64,000 bases of DNA from Leptospira weilii serovar Ranarum str. ICFT (GTDB taxonomy: Bacteria > Spirochaetota > Leptospiria > Leptospirales > Leptospiraceae): assembly GCF_000332415.1 (NCBI RefSeq), contig NZ_AOHC02000021.1:173905-237904 (forward strand). Reading direction: 5' to 3'. Below are positions 34,938-46,364 of this stretch, in pieces. Both the position numbers and the translations under genes were made by a program. Under the pieces are notes generated by a model. That model searched no databases, was not told the origin of the DNA, and saw only the letters and a list, made by a program, of their open reading frames with translations. The number at the start of each line of letters is the position of its first letter. The first letter of the stretch is position 1.

Positions 34938-35077
34938 AAATTGTCTAAAATAACGTCGACGTCTAAAAAAAAATCTTTCTTGAAATCGAAAGATCCCTTA
35001 TAATTCCCGCCTCGAATAGTATTGAATATGAAGTACTCTTCGTCTTTTATTCTAAATATAAAAAGGGTTATAGGGAT

Positions 35078-36958
35078 ATGAAGAAAATTCTAATATTATG
35101 GATTACTTTTATCATTTCAGTTTCAGTCGGTTGCAGTCATAAGAAAAAAGGAATGTTATTTCCGTTTCTGGCTATACTCAATCAAAATACGAGCGCGTCC
35201 ACTTCAACGGCTAAGTCCGATACGAGTGCGGGAACCGCGACGGCTTCCAACGGAGGAACGGTCGTAATTGTGGACAATACGGCAGGTGGAAACAATTCCA
35301 ATCCTACTTCCTCTTCCAATAACGGCAGCGTCTCTCCTTCCAATTCAGTAAGTTCCACCAATTCGCAATCATCCGCGTCAAACGGTAACTCAGCAAGTTC
35401 TTCCAATCAATCTTCTTCCTCCAGCGATTCCAGCAGTTCTCCTTCGGGAAGTGTTACGTCTTCCGGTTCTTCTTCAGGGACGGAAACGAGTTCTAATACG
35501 GGATCAAGTTCTAACAGTGATTCCGCTTCTTCTTCCAATTCGCAATCATCCGCGACGAACGGTAACTCCGCAAGTTCCTCCTCTTCGGGAGCCGAAACAA
35601 ACGCGAGCGCCGGTTCCAATACAGGATCAAATTCCAATAACGAATCGTCTTCTCAAACGCCTTCTCAAGAAATTACCGGTGTGATTACCGTAAACGACCA
35701 AACGGGAAGTATTCCCTTTACGTATAACACGGTACAGACGATTCCTTTGAATTTAGTCGTAACGGATAAACAATCCAAACCGATCTCCGGAGCGACCGTG
35801 ATCGTTTCCGATAATTTAGGTAATATTCTATTTCAGGGAATTTCAAACGGCGTCGGAAAGGTTGCGGGAAGTATCACCGTAGAAACTACGTTAGGTCAAA
35901 TCACTGTGGAAATTGCCGTAGATGCGGAATCGATTTCCAACATAATCCCCTTGAACAACGTGGTCGAAATCAATCGTGAGATAAAATACGAGATCCTTCT
36001 GCCCGTTGTAACCGCTCCGACGGACTCGGACAAAGACGGTGTTCCCGATAGTCTGGATGTGTATCCGCAAGATCCGACTCGTTCTTCTTTGATTCGAATT
36101 CCCGCGGAAGGTGTGAGTACCATAGCCTACGAGGATCAGTATCCGAGCGCGGGTGACGCGGACTTAAACGACTACGTTCTTCATATTCACAACGAAGAAG
36201 ATTGGAACGCGGCGGGGGACGTGATTCGTTTGAGAGGAACGTATCAACACGTTGCACGAGAGGCGGGAAATATACATACTTTCTTTTTAAAACTTCCGGT
36301 TTCCGTGGGAGCTACGTTTTCGAGAAAAGTGATCCGAGAGGATGGAAAAGTAGTTACCGAGTTGACTACGAAAACCGTATCCGCTTCCGATCTCAATCAG
36401 GGAATTCAAATTCACGAAGAATCCAATAAAACCACGTCCAACCCCAACGTAAATCCGGGCGGGGTTTACAAACCGGGACATATCGCTACGATTGAAATCG
36501 TGTTTAATTCTCCGGTGAAAAAGTCGGCTCTTGGAAGTTATCCGTACGATATCTTTATCAAAGTGATCAATACCGGAAAAGAGATTCACTTTCCGGGGCT
36601 TTATAAAAATACGAACGGAACGGACAAGTATTTGGATTCCAACAATTTCCCTTGGGCGATTTTGATACCGGGAGCTTGGAAATATCCCTACGAGGGTCTG
36701 GATATCCGTAAGGAATCTCAAACCGGTTATAAAGAATTCAACCTTTGGGTGGCGTCTAACGGAGCGTCTTACAAAGACTGGTATAAACATATTACAAATC
36801 AAACAAAGGTGTTCCCGGTTCCGGACGAGGATTCGGAACTAATGGGGTTCTTGTTGCATTCCGTGAAAAAGAATGCGATTCTTGTGGCGGTTTTACTGAT
36901 GGTTGCCGGTGCGATCGCCGCGTATATTTTAAAAAGAAAAGTTCTTTCCCGGGCCTAA
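35078..36958 (+). CDS. LruC-domain lipoprotein with Ser/Asn-rich repeat region and C-terminal membrane segment
   Basis: A 626-aa exported protein. Lipobox SVSVGC puts the lipidated Cys at residue 19. Residues about 45-205 are an almost pure Ser/Asn/Thr/Gly/Ala linker, partly built by a 177-bp duplication. An Ig-like stretch (about 215-300) and one thrombospondin-type calcium repeat (DSDKDGVPDSLDVYPQDP) follow. The LruC domain runs to about 575: IAYEDQYPSAGDADLNDYVL at its start, FPWAILIPGAWKYPYEG and NGASYKDWY at its end. Unusually, the protein ends with a hydrophobic helix and basic tail (ILVAVLLMVAGAIAAYILKRK), giving two possible membrane attachments. LruC is a known leptospiral uveitis-associated antigen; this is a relative rather than LruC itself. 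Confidence 0.82.
   Translation: MKKILILWITFIISVSVGCSHKKKGMLFPFLAILNQNTSASTSTAKSDTSAGTATASNGGTVVIVDNTAGGNNSNPTSSSNNGSVSPSNSVSSTNSQSSASNGNSASSSNQSSSSSDSSSSPSGSVTSSGSSSGTETSSNTGSSSNSDSASSSNSQSSATNGNSASSSSSGAETNASAGSNTGSNSNNESSSQTPSQEITGVITVNDQTGSIPFTYNTVQTIPLNLVVTDKQSKPISGATVIVSDNLGNILFQGISNGVGKVAGSITVETTLGQITVEIAVDAESISNIIPLNNVVEINREIKYEILLPVVTAPTDSDKDGVPDSLDVYPQDPTRSSLIRIPAEGVSTIAYEDQYPSAGDADLNDYVLHIHNEEDWNAAGDVIRLRGTYQHVAREAGNIHTFFLKLPVSVGATFSRKVIREDGKVVTELTTKTVSASDLNQGIQIHEESNKTTSNPNVNPGGVYKPGHIATIEIVFNSPVKKSALGSYPYDIFIKVINTGKEIHFPGLYKNTNGTDKYLDSNNFPWAILIPGAWKYPYEGLDIRKESQTGYKEFNLWVASNGASYKDWYKHITNQTKVFPVPDEDSELMGFLLHSVKKNAILVAVLLMVAGAIAAYILKRKVLSRA
35360..35581 (+). repeat. 177-bp-spaced duplication in the Ser-rich linker
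   Basis: A segment starting aattcgcaatcatccgcg at 35360 recurs at 35537 with few changes, encoding the same NSQSSA-NGNSASSS peptide. The A/G/C/T-biased codon run between them is also internally repetitive, so linker length may vary among strains. Confidence 0.65.
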
Positions 36959-37001
36959 TCGGTTAAAAGAAAGGGAGCGTGTTCCGATACTTAAGGGAAA
37001 T

Positions 37002-38375
<1,374 letters not shown>

Positions 38376-38393
<18 letters not shown>

Positions 38394-40475
38394 AACGTCA
38401 AAGTCTTCCGCAAAGATACCGAATTCTTTTACGTGAGTTCCGAAAAAAGAACCCGAAAGAATCTCCGCTCTCAAATATTTGGCGTTGTTCGGAACGGTCA
38501 GACCGACGTCGCTTGTGCCCGTAAATAAGGGCAGAGTTTTGGATTGAATTTCGACCCAGTCCGATCCGAGAAAGGACCAACGAACGTAGATCTTTTCGTT
38601 TTTGGAAAGTTTTTTCTCTTCCGGAACAAAGGCTCTTAAACGGATCGGAGTCCTACTTGCTAAAACCCAGGTCGCACCGGAAGAGAATTCGTGATAACGA
38701 ATTCCATTTTGAACCAGACCTTGTTTTTTAGCCATGAGTTGGTAGGACTTCAATTCCGCATAACGGAACTCGGGTCCGCGTAAGTTCGGCGCGATTCCTA
38801 TCAAAGCATAAAACAGCAGGAAAGAACCGAGGAGTAACGCGAAAAGATTGAATCCCCCTACGATTGCCCGGTGTAGTTCTCTCGTTTGAGGAGAAGAGGA
38901 AGTGACGAGCCAGAGACAAAAAAAAGCCGCCGTTCCGCTACTTCCGGTCCAAGGCATAAAAAAGATCGTGATCGGCAAAAGTAAAATCAGGATTTTCCAA
39001 TGATCGCGTAACGCGATTTCCAAACCGACCCAGACTAAAAAAACGAAAGTTAAAAAAATCCCACCGTCGTGTAACAGGAATAAGAAGGAAGTAAGTCCGA
39101 GTTCTCGAATCCCTCCCGGTGGGACGGGATTTGCGGATCTGGAATCGATCCAGTTGAGGACGAAACTTCCGGCGCCGTTTCCCATCCAAATCGATTGTTT
39201 GCTCCAGTTCCATGCGGATCGGGTTTGAATCCATCCTTCTCCCCAATAAAGATCCAAAAAACGAACGAAACTACCTCCGGAACCGCGATAACCTTTAATC
39301 CAAGTTTGGTGGAGTTCCTGCCAGGAATCGAAGGACCAGGAAAACGATCCGATCCATACGATCGAAACCGTAAAAACAACCCAGGCAATCGTACAAACCG
39401 GAATGATCGACAATTTCCACCAACGGTTTCGGATTTTAGGAAAGGTGGAAGCCGAATAACCGTATATTAGAAGAGCAGCAAGTAGAATCCAAGAACCGGC
39501 GCTGAAATATTTTCCTAAAACGCAAAAAGGAAAAATAAGTCCGGCGCTTAAGACGATCTTTGTAGGGGAACGCCAGCTTCTGGAATGAACGTAGTAAAAA
39601 AAATACGCGATCAAAAGGGGAAAAAACCAGTTGAGAGAACCCGTATCCACAAAAAAACCGGAGAGCGAATAAGAGTCGCCGATTCTAGGCGTAAACGGAA
39701 TCGCCGAATAGCGGGTAAATCCTTGGATTAAGAATAGTAGTATATTCAAAAATACTCCCGCGAAAATCCCCTGTCTCCAATACTTTACGGGAGAATCGCT
39801 TTCGTGAGAGGAGGATTCTTCCGCTAAAAAGTAAAGGATGGCCAGCATCCAGGATCCGAGAAAATCCAAACTCAGTCCGAACGCATATTTCGAACTGATT
39901 CCGGGCAGATAAACCGTATCTAAAATACCGAAACCCTTAAACGGGGGCGCGTTGAAGTAGACGAAAAATCTTTCCAGAAGAAGTAGCGAAAGAAAAATCA
40001 AAATTCCGGTCTTAGGATTTCGATAAAACGGCAGGGAAGATTTGTAAGGTCGATTGATATAAAAAAAACGGAATATAGGATCCTCTTCGTTTACCGTTTG
40101 CGAATGAAACGTGGAAATATACTGCCTCAAAAAAATTCCGAAAATCGCACCCGCGAAAAGTCCGCTTAAGGAACCCCATATTACGGTTTTATCATAGAGC
40201 AGGCCGGGTAAAATCAAGGCTCCCGCCATTGTGAAGATCCTTCCCGGCTTACGATGGTAGAGATTGGGAAAAAGTCCGAAAAGGAACTGGATCGTTCCGA
40301 TAACAACGACCCCTGCCCCTTCCGTTTCTCTCACGAAAAGAAAACTTCGAAACAAAAGATAAGAAAGAACAGAACAAAGAATGAGTCCGAAAAACGTGGG
40401 AGTTCGAAGGGGTTTTAGTTTATTGAATAGTCCAGGCACGAATAAAGAGGATTTTGGAAAAGATTCAGATTTCAA
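38376..40475 (-). CDS. Large membrane protein, O-antigen ligase/polymerase-like topology
   Basis: A 699-aa protein with about twelve to fourteen helices across residues 25-530, a long periplasmic loop region (ETEG, then SFSWSFDSWQELHQTWIKGYRGSGGSF), and a C-terminal soluble beta-rich domain (about 560-699) following YHEFSSGATWVLAS. The helix pattern and the big loop before the last helices recall Wzy/WaaL-like proteins, but no diagnostic motif is recognised, so the call is tentative. Its stop overlaps the convergent PrsW gene by 18 bp. Nothing else shares its strand until the DksA-like gene about 110 bp upstream. Confidence 0.55.
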
Positions 40476-40582
40476 TCCAAAAACGGTTGAAAATACGACT
40501 TCCGAAAAATCGGGGATAGGCCCTTTTTATAAAAAAATAATTCAGTTAAGATGATAAGGTGAACGGAAGGTGAATCGAGAAC

Positions 40583-41038
40583 TCAATCGTCCATCGAATC
40601 CATATCGGAAGGAATTTTATAGGTTCCGGTAAGACTTCCAGCGTTATTCTTACGGGCAAAACCTTTGCTTTTGGAAAGTGTTTCCGCAAATTCTACGGTA
40701 TAACGGGTCCAAGGAATGGCTTTGAGGCGCGCGATCGGAATTTTTTTACCGGTTCCTTCGCAAATGCCATAAGTGCCGTCTTCGATTTTTTCCAACGCGA
40801 CATCGATTTCGCGGATGGTTTCTATCTCCGCCTCGGAAAGTACGGAACTCAAGGTCTCTTCATTGATTTCGGATGCGATATCCGCAATGTCGCCCATTTC
40901 TTTAAGGCCGGACGGTTTGCTGTTATCTTCCCAGTGAGCATACTTTTCCAAGAGAACGTTTTTCTTCTCATGAAGAAGATCCGCGATTTCTTGAAGAGCT
41001 TTTTTATCGTATGCTGGAACCGATTTTTTTGCAGTCAT
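40583..41038 (-). CDS. DksA/TraR-family protein with lost zinc-finger cysteines
   Basis: A 151-aa protein with a long coiled-coil N-half. The coiled-coil tip MGDIADIASE (D50, D53, A55) fits the DxxDxA motif by which DksA acts in the RNA polymerase channel. The globular part reads YGICEGTGKKIPIARLKAIPW then RYTVEFAE: only C93 of the four zinc cysteines remains (the other positions are T96, T114 and F117). It may be a zinc-independent transcription regulator in the ppGpp network. It lies 18 bp downstream of rpmG on the same strand. Confidence 0.85.
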   Translation of the reverse strand: MTAKKSVPAYDKKALQEIADLLHEKKNVLLEKYAHWEDNSKPSGLKEMGDIADIASEINEETLSSVLSEAEIETIREIDVALEKIEDGTYGICEGTGKKIPIARLKAIPWTRYTVEFAETLSKSKGFARKNNAGSLTGTYKIPSDMDSMDD

Positions 41039-41056
41039 CCTGTTACCTGGAAATCT

Positions 41057-41221
41057 TTAGACTTTGGTTTCCTTGTATTCGGTGTGTTTTCTGCAAAATT
41101 TGCAGAACTTTTTAGTAACCAATTTTTCAGTTTTAGCCTTTTTGTTTTTGGTAAGAAGATAAGTGCTTCTTCCCTTGGAACAACCAGGTTCCTGACAAAC
41201 GAGTTTGATAATTTCTCTCAT
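41057..41221 (-). CDS. rpmG: 50S ribosomal protein L33
   Basis: A 54-codon gene, too short for routine ORF calls. It starts MREIIKLVCQEPGC and continues through STYLLTKNKKAKTEKLVTKKFC to HTEYKETKV. The zinc-ribbon type L33 pattern is present: cysteines C9 and C14 and C40/C43 in FCKFC. The start is ATG at 41221 and the stop is TAA at 41057. It precedes the DksA-like gene by 18 bp, so the two are probably one transcript. The usual companions (tRNA-Trp, secE, nusG) are not adjacent. Confidence 0.93.
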   Translation of the reverse strand: MREIIKLVCQEPGCSKGRSTYLLTKNKKAKTEKLVTKKFCKFCRKHTEYKETKV

Positions 41222-41946
<725 letters not shown>

Positions 41947-42663
41947 TCAATCAATGGAGTCGTCTTCTATGATTCCATTATTATTATTTTTCTTCTTTTT
42001 ACTGCCGCCCAGATATCGGATCTGACAATTTTCCTGGCAATCGTCGTGTTGTCCAAGACACATAAGAGTTCCCAAAAAGAGGTTTCCATTCAATGTAGGA
42101 ATTTGCCTTTGATTTTTAAAAGAAATCGAATAAGCTCCTGCCGCTCCTGAAGAGCATCGGAGATATAAATAACTACGATTGTTTTTTGTAAATTGAATCG
42201 GAGTAGAAGAAAGATTTCCTAACGACTGAAGCGTCGAACTTGGAACCGCATCGGAATTGAATTGAGAATTTCCGAGATAAGCCGTGCAGATTACGGAACC
42301 GGAGAGTAACTCAACACTCGCCGTATCTTGATTGTTGTAATAGACAAGACTAAACGAAAATATATCAATATCATTGGGAGCGGAAATCCCCGCGTTTAAC
42401 TTTAAACTGTTTCCGGAATACACCGAGGAAACGTTGATATTTTCAGACATATTAAAAGAATCATTATTGAAAGACACTTCGGCCACTTCCTGAGGAGGAG
42501 CCTCCGGGGCGGCCACCACGGCGGACGTCGCCACAGTCAATCCTGTAAAACAATCGTTTTTTCGTTTTTCACATTTTGACTTACAAACTTCGTAGCTGCT
42601 AAAACCGTTACTGCAAGAAAAGAAAATCAAAAAAGAAATTAAGTAATAATATATAAACTTCAT
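41947..42663 (-). CDS. Cysteine-rich lipoprotein of unknown function
   Basis: About 238 aa from the ATG at 42663; the longer frame uses a TTG. Lipobox LIFFSC is followed by SYEVCKSKCEKRKNDCF, an unusual N-terminal cysteine cluster, and the C-terminus repeats the theme (CLGQHDDCQENCQIRYLGG) before an acidic tail with a KKKKNNNN run. The middle part resembles a pre-peptidase-like beta sandwich (DIDIFSFSLVYYNN, then YLYLRCSSGAAGAYSISF), a guess from strand pattern. It lies about 320 bp downstream of the lipoprotein operon and may be separately transcribed. Confidence 0.7.
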   Translation of the reverse strand: MKFIYYYLISFLIFFSCSNGFSSYEVCKSKCEKRKNDCFTGLTVATSAVVAAPEAPPQEVAEVSFNNDSFNMSENINVSSVYSGNSLKLNAGISAPNDIDIFSFSLVYYNNQDTASVELLSGSVICTAYLGNSQFNSDAVPSSTLQSLGNLSSTPIQFTKNNRSYLYLRCSSGAAGAYSISFKNQRQIPTLNGNLFLGTLMCLGQHDDCQENCQIRYLGGSKKKKNNNNGIIEDDSID

Positions 42664-42681
42664 AAATTGGATATATTTCAA

Positions 42682-42985
42682 AATTCATATATTACGTAAA
42701 TAATAAATTTAATTTTAAACGGAAATGTTAAGCGAAATCGTTCCGTTTACAGAATTATTTCCCGATGCGAAAATTCATTGGCGCTTCCTCGTGAAGCTTT
42801 TTAAAGGCCGCAAAAGAAACCCTTACTTCAATTGATCCCGTATTCAAATACGCTTCGCCTTCTTTGAGTAAGTTGGCGCTCCGGAAAAAGAAAGTGGATA
42901 GGTCGTATGATGTCTTTTGCTGAGAGAGGCGGACTTGAAATATAATGATACATAGTCGAATGAAAAATATCCTCTTGTTCTTTTT
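42682..42985 (-). pseudogene. 304-bp gap with a probable gene remnant
   Basis: From 42874 down to a TAA at 42755 the minus strand is open for 39 codons of protein-like sequence (LLKEGEAYLNTGSIEV, then FAAFKKLHEE) without a plausible start codon or ribosome binding site. Upstream (42880-42960) similar protein-like sequence continues in more than one frame. It looks like a decayed gene or coding-derived repeat. The 42682-42740 end is A+T-rich and may hold the promoter of the next gene. Confidence 0.35.
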
Positions 42986-43615
42986 TCAACGGCAATCGGA
43001 ATATCGAATTCCTTCGTTTTGTGTCGTTGCTTCCACCGAAATCGATTCGGTCTTTGAGAGTTCGTTCAGGTCCGGGATCGTGTTTTTCTCACAGATCCAG
43101 TTTGCGGTGTTTGTTTGAACGTTTAGATTTCCGCATCCTCCTATAAAACTCAGATTACGCCAAACTAAAACTTCTAGATTTTGAAACGGAATCCGTTGCG
43201 GCGTTCCTTTCGGGACAGGCACGATTCCGATCTTGAAGGAATTTTTCCCTTGAAAATCATACAACCATTCGTATTCCGTAACGTTCGAACTTCCGTCGAC
43301 TCCGATCGTATCCGGAATCGATCCCAGAGTGAGGGAGAATATAACGTTAGTCGCGTTGTCCTCTACGTTTCCGGAAATCAGATCGAGATAACTTACTTCC
43401 GGTCCGGAAGTATTTAAAAAACCGGCTTTGACGTCGCCGTGGAGATCGGTAAAACTCCAAGGATTCGTATAAGTTTGCGGAGAACACGGCAAACTCGCCG
43501 TCGTTAATAATAAATACGTTATGTAGTTTTCAGAGATCGGGTCTTCGATCTTACCGCCGGAACAATCCGACAAACAAAAAAGAATCAGACTTTGAAATAG
43601 TGTTTTTTGAATCAC
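42986..43615 (-). CDS. Lipoprotein of unknown function
   Basis: About 209 aa from the GTG at 43615, whose G is the last base of the upstream TAG (TAGTG), giving translational coupling; the longer frame reads back into the neighbouring gene. Signal peptide and lipobox FCLSDC (Cys near residue 18), then a beta-rich mature part (PWSFTDLHGDVKAGF, VTEYEWLYDFQGKNSF) and a CGNLNVQTNTANWICEK segment with a possible disulphide. No family is recognised. Part of the minus-strand lipoprotein cluster. Confidence 0.65.
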   Translation of the reverse strand: MIQKTLFQSLILFCLSDCSGGKIEDPISENYITYLLLTTASLPCSPQTYTNPWSFTDLHGDVKAGFLNTSGPEVSYLDLISGNVEDNATNVIFSLTLGSIPDTIGVDGSSNVTEYEWLYDFQGKNSFKIGIVPVPKGTPQRIPFQNLEVLVWRNLSFIGGCGNLNVQTNTANWICEKNTIPDLNELSKTESISVEATTQNEGIRYSDCR

Positions 43616-44340
43616 TAACGACTCCAAGGGCAGATCGGATATCCGAGACCGGTTTGATAGGCGCACGTGATCCCTCTTAAAAACGTTCCATTTTTGATAT
43701 TTTGTGCGAGATCGATCAAACCGTTACTGAAATTTAAATCGTTCATACAAGCCGCACTCGTCGTCGGGATCAATGCAAGTTCCGCCTCGATGTTGTTCAA
43801 TTGGGATAATTCCTGCGAGTTTAATAAACGGGAAAATCCGCTCGCAATATACGGACTTGCGTATAATCCGAGATCCTTGCAACTTCTTTGATTGGTAAAT
43901 TGAAACTGCGATTCTATGTTGGCCCCATTCCATCCGAAAGAATCCTTCCATAACAGGGACGCGGGTGTTTGCAGATTGGAATACTTTACGAATAAAGGCG
44001 CACTTCCGGCCGTACAGTTCGGGAAGTTGATGCTGATAAACGTGAGGTCGTCCCTTCTATTTTGCAGAATGGTCGGCGTTTTGATGTTGTTGAAGAAGTC
44101 GAGGTTACACGATTTCTTTTCGACTTCGTAACAAGTCGTGATCGTTCCGCTTGCGATCTGCGCGTTGACAAGACAGGCCCTGATTTCGGGTATCTCCCAT
44201 TCGGGAACGGTTCTCAGTTGCGCTTCAATCAAGGCCAATTGCAGGCTCGGATTAGATGCATTTTCTTGAATACAAGAAAACAATAAAATACATACGAACC
44301 CGATAAGGGGCAAAATCCTTTTTTTTAAGGCTACCAGCAT
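43615..44340 (-). CDS. Lipoprotein of unknown function, Cys-rich
   Basis: About 241 aa from the ATG at 44340 (MLVALKKRILPLIG), which overlaps the end of the SGNH gene by ten bases. Lipobox ILLFSC. The mature protein has about ten cysteines in pairs (IRACLVNAQIASGTITTCYEVEKKSCNL, quoted here only to show spacing near residues 54-80 in parts; INFPNC; RSCKDLG), suggesting a disulphide-stabilised secreted fold, and it ends GYPICPWSR. No family is recognised. Coupled both to the upstream hydrolase gene and the downstream lipoprotein gene. Confidence 0.65.
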   Translation of the reverse strand: MLVALKKRILPLIGFVCILLFSCIQENASNPSLQLALIEAQLRTVPEWEIPEIRACLVNAQIASGTITTCYEVEKKSCNLDFFNNIKTPTILQNRRDDLTFISINFPNCTAGSAPLFVKYSNLQTPASLLWKDSFGWNGANIESQFQFTNQRSCKDLGLYASPYIASGFSRLLNSQELSQLNNIEAELALIPTTSAACMNDLNFSNGLIDLAQNIKNGTFLRGITCAYQTGLGYPICPWSR

Positions 44341-45758
44341 TTTCCCGTAAATATGCAGATCAAAATCAACAAATCGATCGGCCATGTTTCCACTACGACC
44401 GGTTGAGGAAGTTCTTCCTCGGGTAAAGGAACGACAACGGTATCGTCTCCCGGAATGGAAACGGCGCCGTTGTAATGCGGCGGTCCGTTTCTCAGGGAAT
44501 TATGCCAATCGAGTTCCACAACTTTTGCCGATAACGCTCCCGCCCACACTGTATATCCGATGTAGTTCAAATGTCCGATCTGATCCTGATACAACCAAGG
44601 ATTGGCTACCCAACAATGACCGAATTCAAAACAATCTCTTTGTCGTATAAAAAGATGATACATGGGTAGGAAACGGACTTTTCCGTATTTTCCGTTTACT
44701 TCCGCTGCGGCTTGTTCGATCGCTCCTTGCGAGAAATACATTCCCAAACTCGTCACCATGCTGATATTGTTTTTGATCGTATGCAGCCAAAGCGAATACC
44801 ATTGGTCCTCCATTGTGGGCGAGGTCCCCGCATTTTTGATTTGTACACGAAGAACTTCCAACTCTTCCACTCCGGTTTGAATTTCGATATTGGAGATAAC
44901 TCCGTTATAAGCTTCTTTGATATAAAGGATCGCATCCACAAACTCCGTATGTAACTGATCCAAGTCGATCGGCATATAAAGCAGAGCGAGCCATCCGACG
45001 GGAGGTAACAACGCCAATACGATCGCTTCCTCTTCTTCACGCATCGCGTTTTTTTGTTCTGCTTGGAGTTGACTCATGTTATAACTAAAACCGCCGTCGG
45101 GTTGGGTTGTCATCGGCGCGAAGTATTGATTCGTATTTCCTAATGTAGGGCTGTAGGATAGATTGGGAAAATTTCCCATGACAAGAACGTCTTTGTTACG
45201 TCTCGGATTTCTCAATTGATACAGAACGGATTTTGTATTAAAAGTCACTCGACCCACTACCGAACCGAACTTCCAAGGCATAGCGGTCAAAATGAGCGCG
45301 TTGTGCCAGAAATCGTTTCCTCCGATTTCAAACGCTACGTTAGGCGCCGTTTTGAAATTGATACGTCGTTCGTATCTGTCTGCACATATTGCGATCAATT
45401 CATATAAACTTTTTGTTGTATATCCACCGATCGCTAGGTTCTGTACATTCCATTCTACTCCGAAGTTCATCAAAGTTAGATATTTATCCCAACCAAAATG
45501 TCCGTAAGCAGGTTCGTCTACAAAATCTCCTAGACTATCCCCATACAAGGTAAGAAAGGTTTTATTCGGTTCAAAGGATTCCGGATCATTGTCATTGAAC
45601 TGAGTGTTGCAATTGGTATCTTTAACTAGATAATCATATGTATGATTTGAATCTGGAAACCAAAACTTGAAACTGTTTTTGTCTGCGAAAAGTGGTGGAG
45701 TTAAACATAGTAATATACTCTTGAAAAGAAATATTTTAATGTATTTATTTTTAATCAT
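44331..45758 (-). CDS. Secreted GDSL/SGNH-family hydrolase
   Basis: A 475-aa exported esterase or lipase candidate. Signal peptide to about residue 25 (PPLFA). SGNH blocks: LYGDSLGDF (Ser about residue 74), the Gly of LAIGGYTT, the Asn of FEIGGNDFWH, and the closing Asp-His in DQIGHLNYIGY near residue 400. A helical insert (about 225-340, EQKNAMREEEEAIVL) is larger than in minimal GDSL enzymes. The C-terminus has a proline-rich PLPEEELPQPVVV stretch and a last hydrophobic segment ending CIFTGKCW. It is the only recognisable enzyme in the lipoprotein cluster, so the cluster may act on a lipid or acylated glycan. Confidence 0.78.
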   Translation of the reverse strand: MIKNKYIKIFLFKSILLCLTPPLFADKNSFKFWFPDSNHTYDYLVKDTNCNTQFNDNDPESFEPNKTFLTLYGDSLGDFVDEPAYGHFGWDKYLTLMNFGVEWNVQNLAIGGYTTKSLYELIAICADRYERRINFKTAPNVAFEIGGNDFWHNALILTAMPWKFGSVVGRVTFNTKSVLYQLRNPRRNKDVLVMGNFPNLSYSPTLGNTNQYFAPMTTQPDGGFSYNMSQLQAEQKNAMREEEEAIVLALLPPVGWLALLYMPIDLDQLHTEFVDAILYIKEAYNGVISNIEIQTGVEELEVLRVQIKNAGTSPTMEDQWYSLWLHTIKNNISMVTSLGMYFSQGAIEQAAAEVNGKYGKVRFLPMYHLFIRQRDCFEFGHCWVANPWLYQDQIGHLNYIGYTVWAGALSAKVVELDWHNSLRNGPPHYNGAVSIPGDDTVVVPLPEEELPQPVVVETWPIDLLILICIFTGKCW

Positions 45759-45777
45759 TTTTTATATCCTTAAATTT

Positions 45778-46320
45778 TTAATGTGCATCTTTAGGATCTG
45801 GCGCGCTTGGAGTTGTAAAAATGACTGTCCCTTCTCCGTATCTTGCAGTCAGTTTTATAAAAAAATCTGACCTTTGGGGTGGAAATGGGGGAGTTTGTAA
45901 ACTTATAAATACATTCTCCACTTGACCAGGTAATGCTGAATCATCGTCCGCTTTAAACTCGGCCGAGCTAGTCCCACACTTAGGAGTTGTGAGTTTAATT
46001 TCTTGTCCTGGATTTTCTTGTATCCTAAATGTAAAAATCCGCTGTTCTCCCGCCGGAGCCGATTGTTGAAATCTCGCTCTATTATCAAAAATATACGTAT
46101 CTCCTTCCCCCATAAATCTCGTATACGTCCCCGGTTCTAAGATGGGGATTTGCTCCGTGGGCGGGCAAAATTGATTGAGATCGAGGTTGGGAAGTATAAA
46201 GAAAAACGCATATTCCCGAATGAACTCGTTGTAATAATCGCCGTTGGAGGTTCTCTCTGAACTGCTACAATAAAGGTTGAGCGAGACGGCAAGGATTGTG
46301 AGAAATATTTGTTTTAGCAT
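45778..46320 (-). CDS. Lipoprotein of unknown function
   Basis: A 180-aa protein with signal peptide and lipobox SLNLYC (Cys near residue 18), then SSSERTSNGD. The mature part has FRIQENPGQEIKLTTPKCG and FFIKLTARYGEGTVIFTTPS, compatible with one beta-sandwich domain. No family is recognised. It lies 20 bp upstream of the SGNH hydrolase gene on the same strand. Confidence 0.65.
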   Translation of the reverse strand: MLKQIFLTILAVSLNLYCSSSERTSNGDYYNEFIREYAFFFILPNLDLNQFCPPTEQIPILEPGTYTRFMGEGDTYIFDNRARFQQSAPAGEQRIFTFRIQENPGQEIKLTTPKCGTSSAEFKADDDSALPGQVENVFISLQTPPFPPQRSDFFIKLTARYGEGTVIFTTPSAPDPKDAH

Positions 46321-46364
46321 GGAGTCCTCTGAGATATTATGTTTTTAAAATGTGTTTTGTGCGT

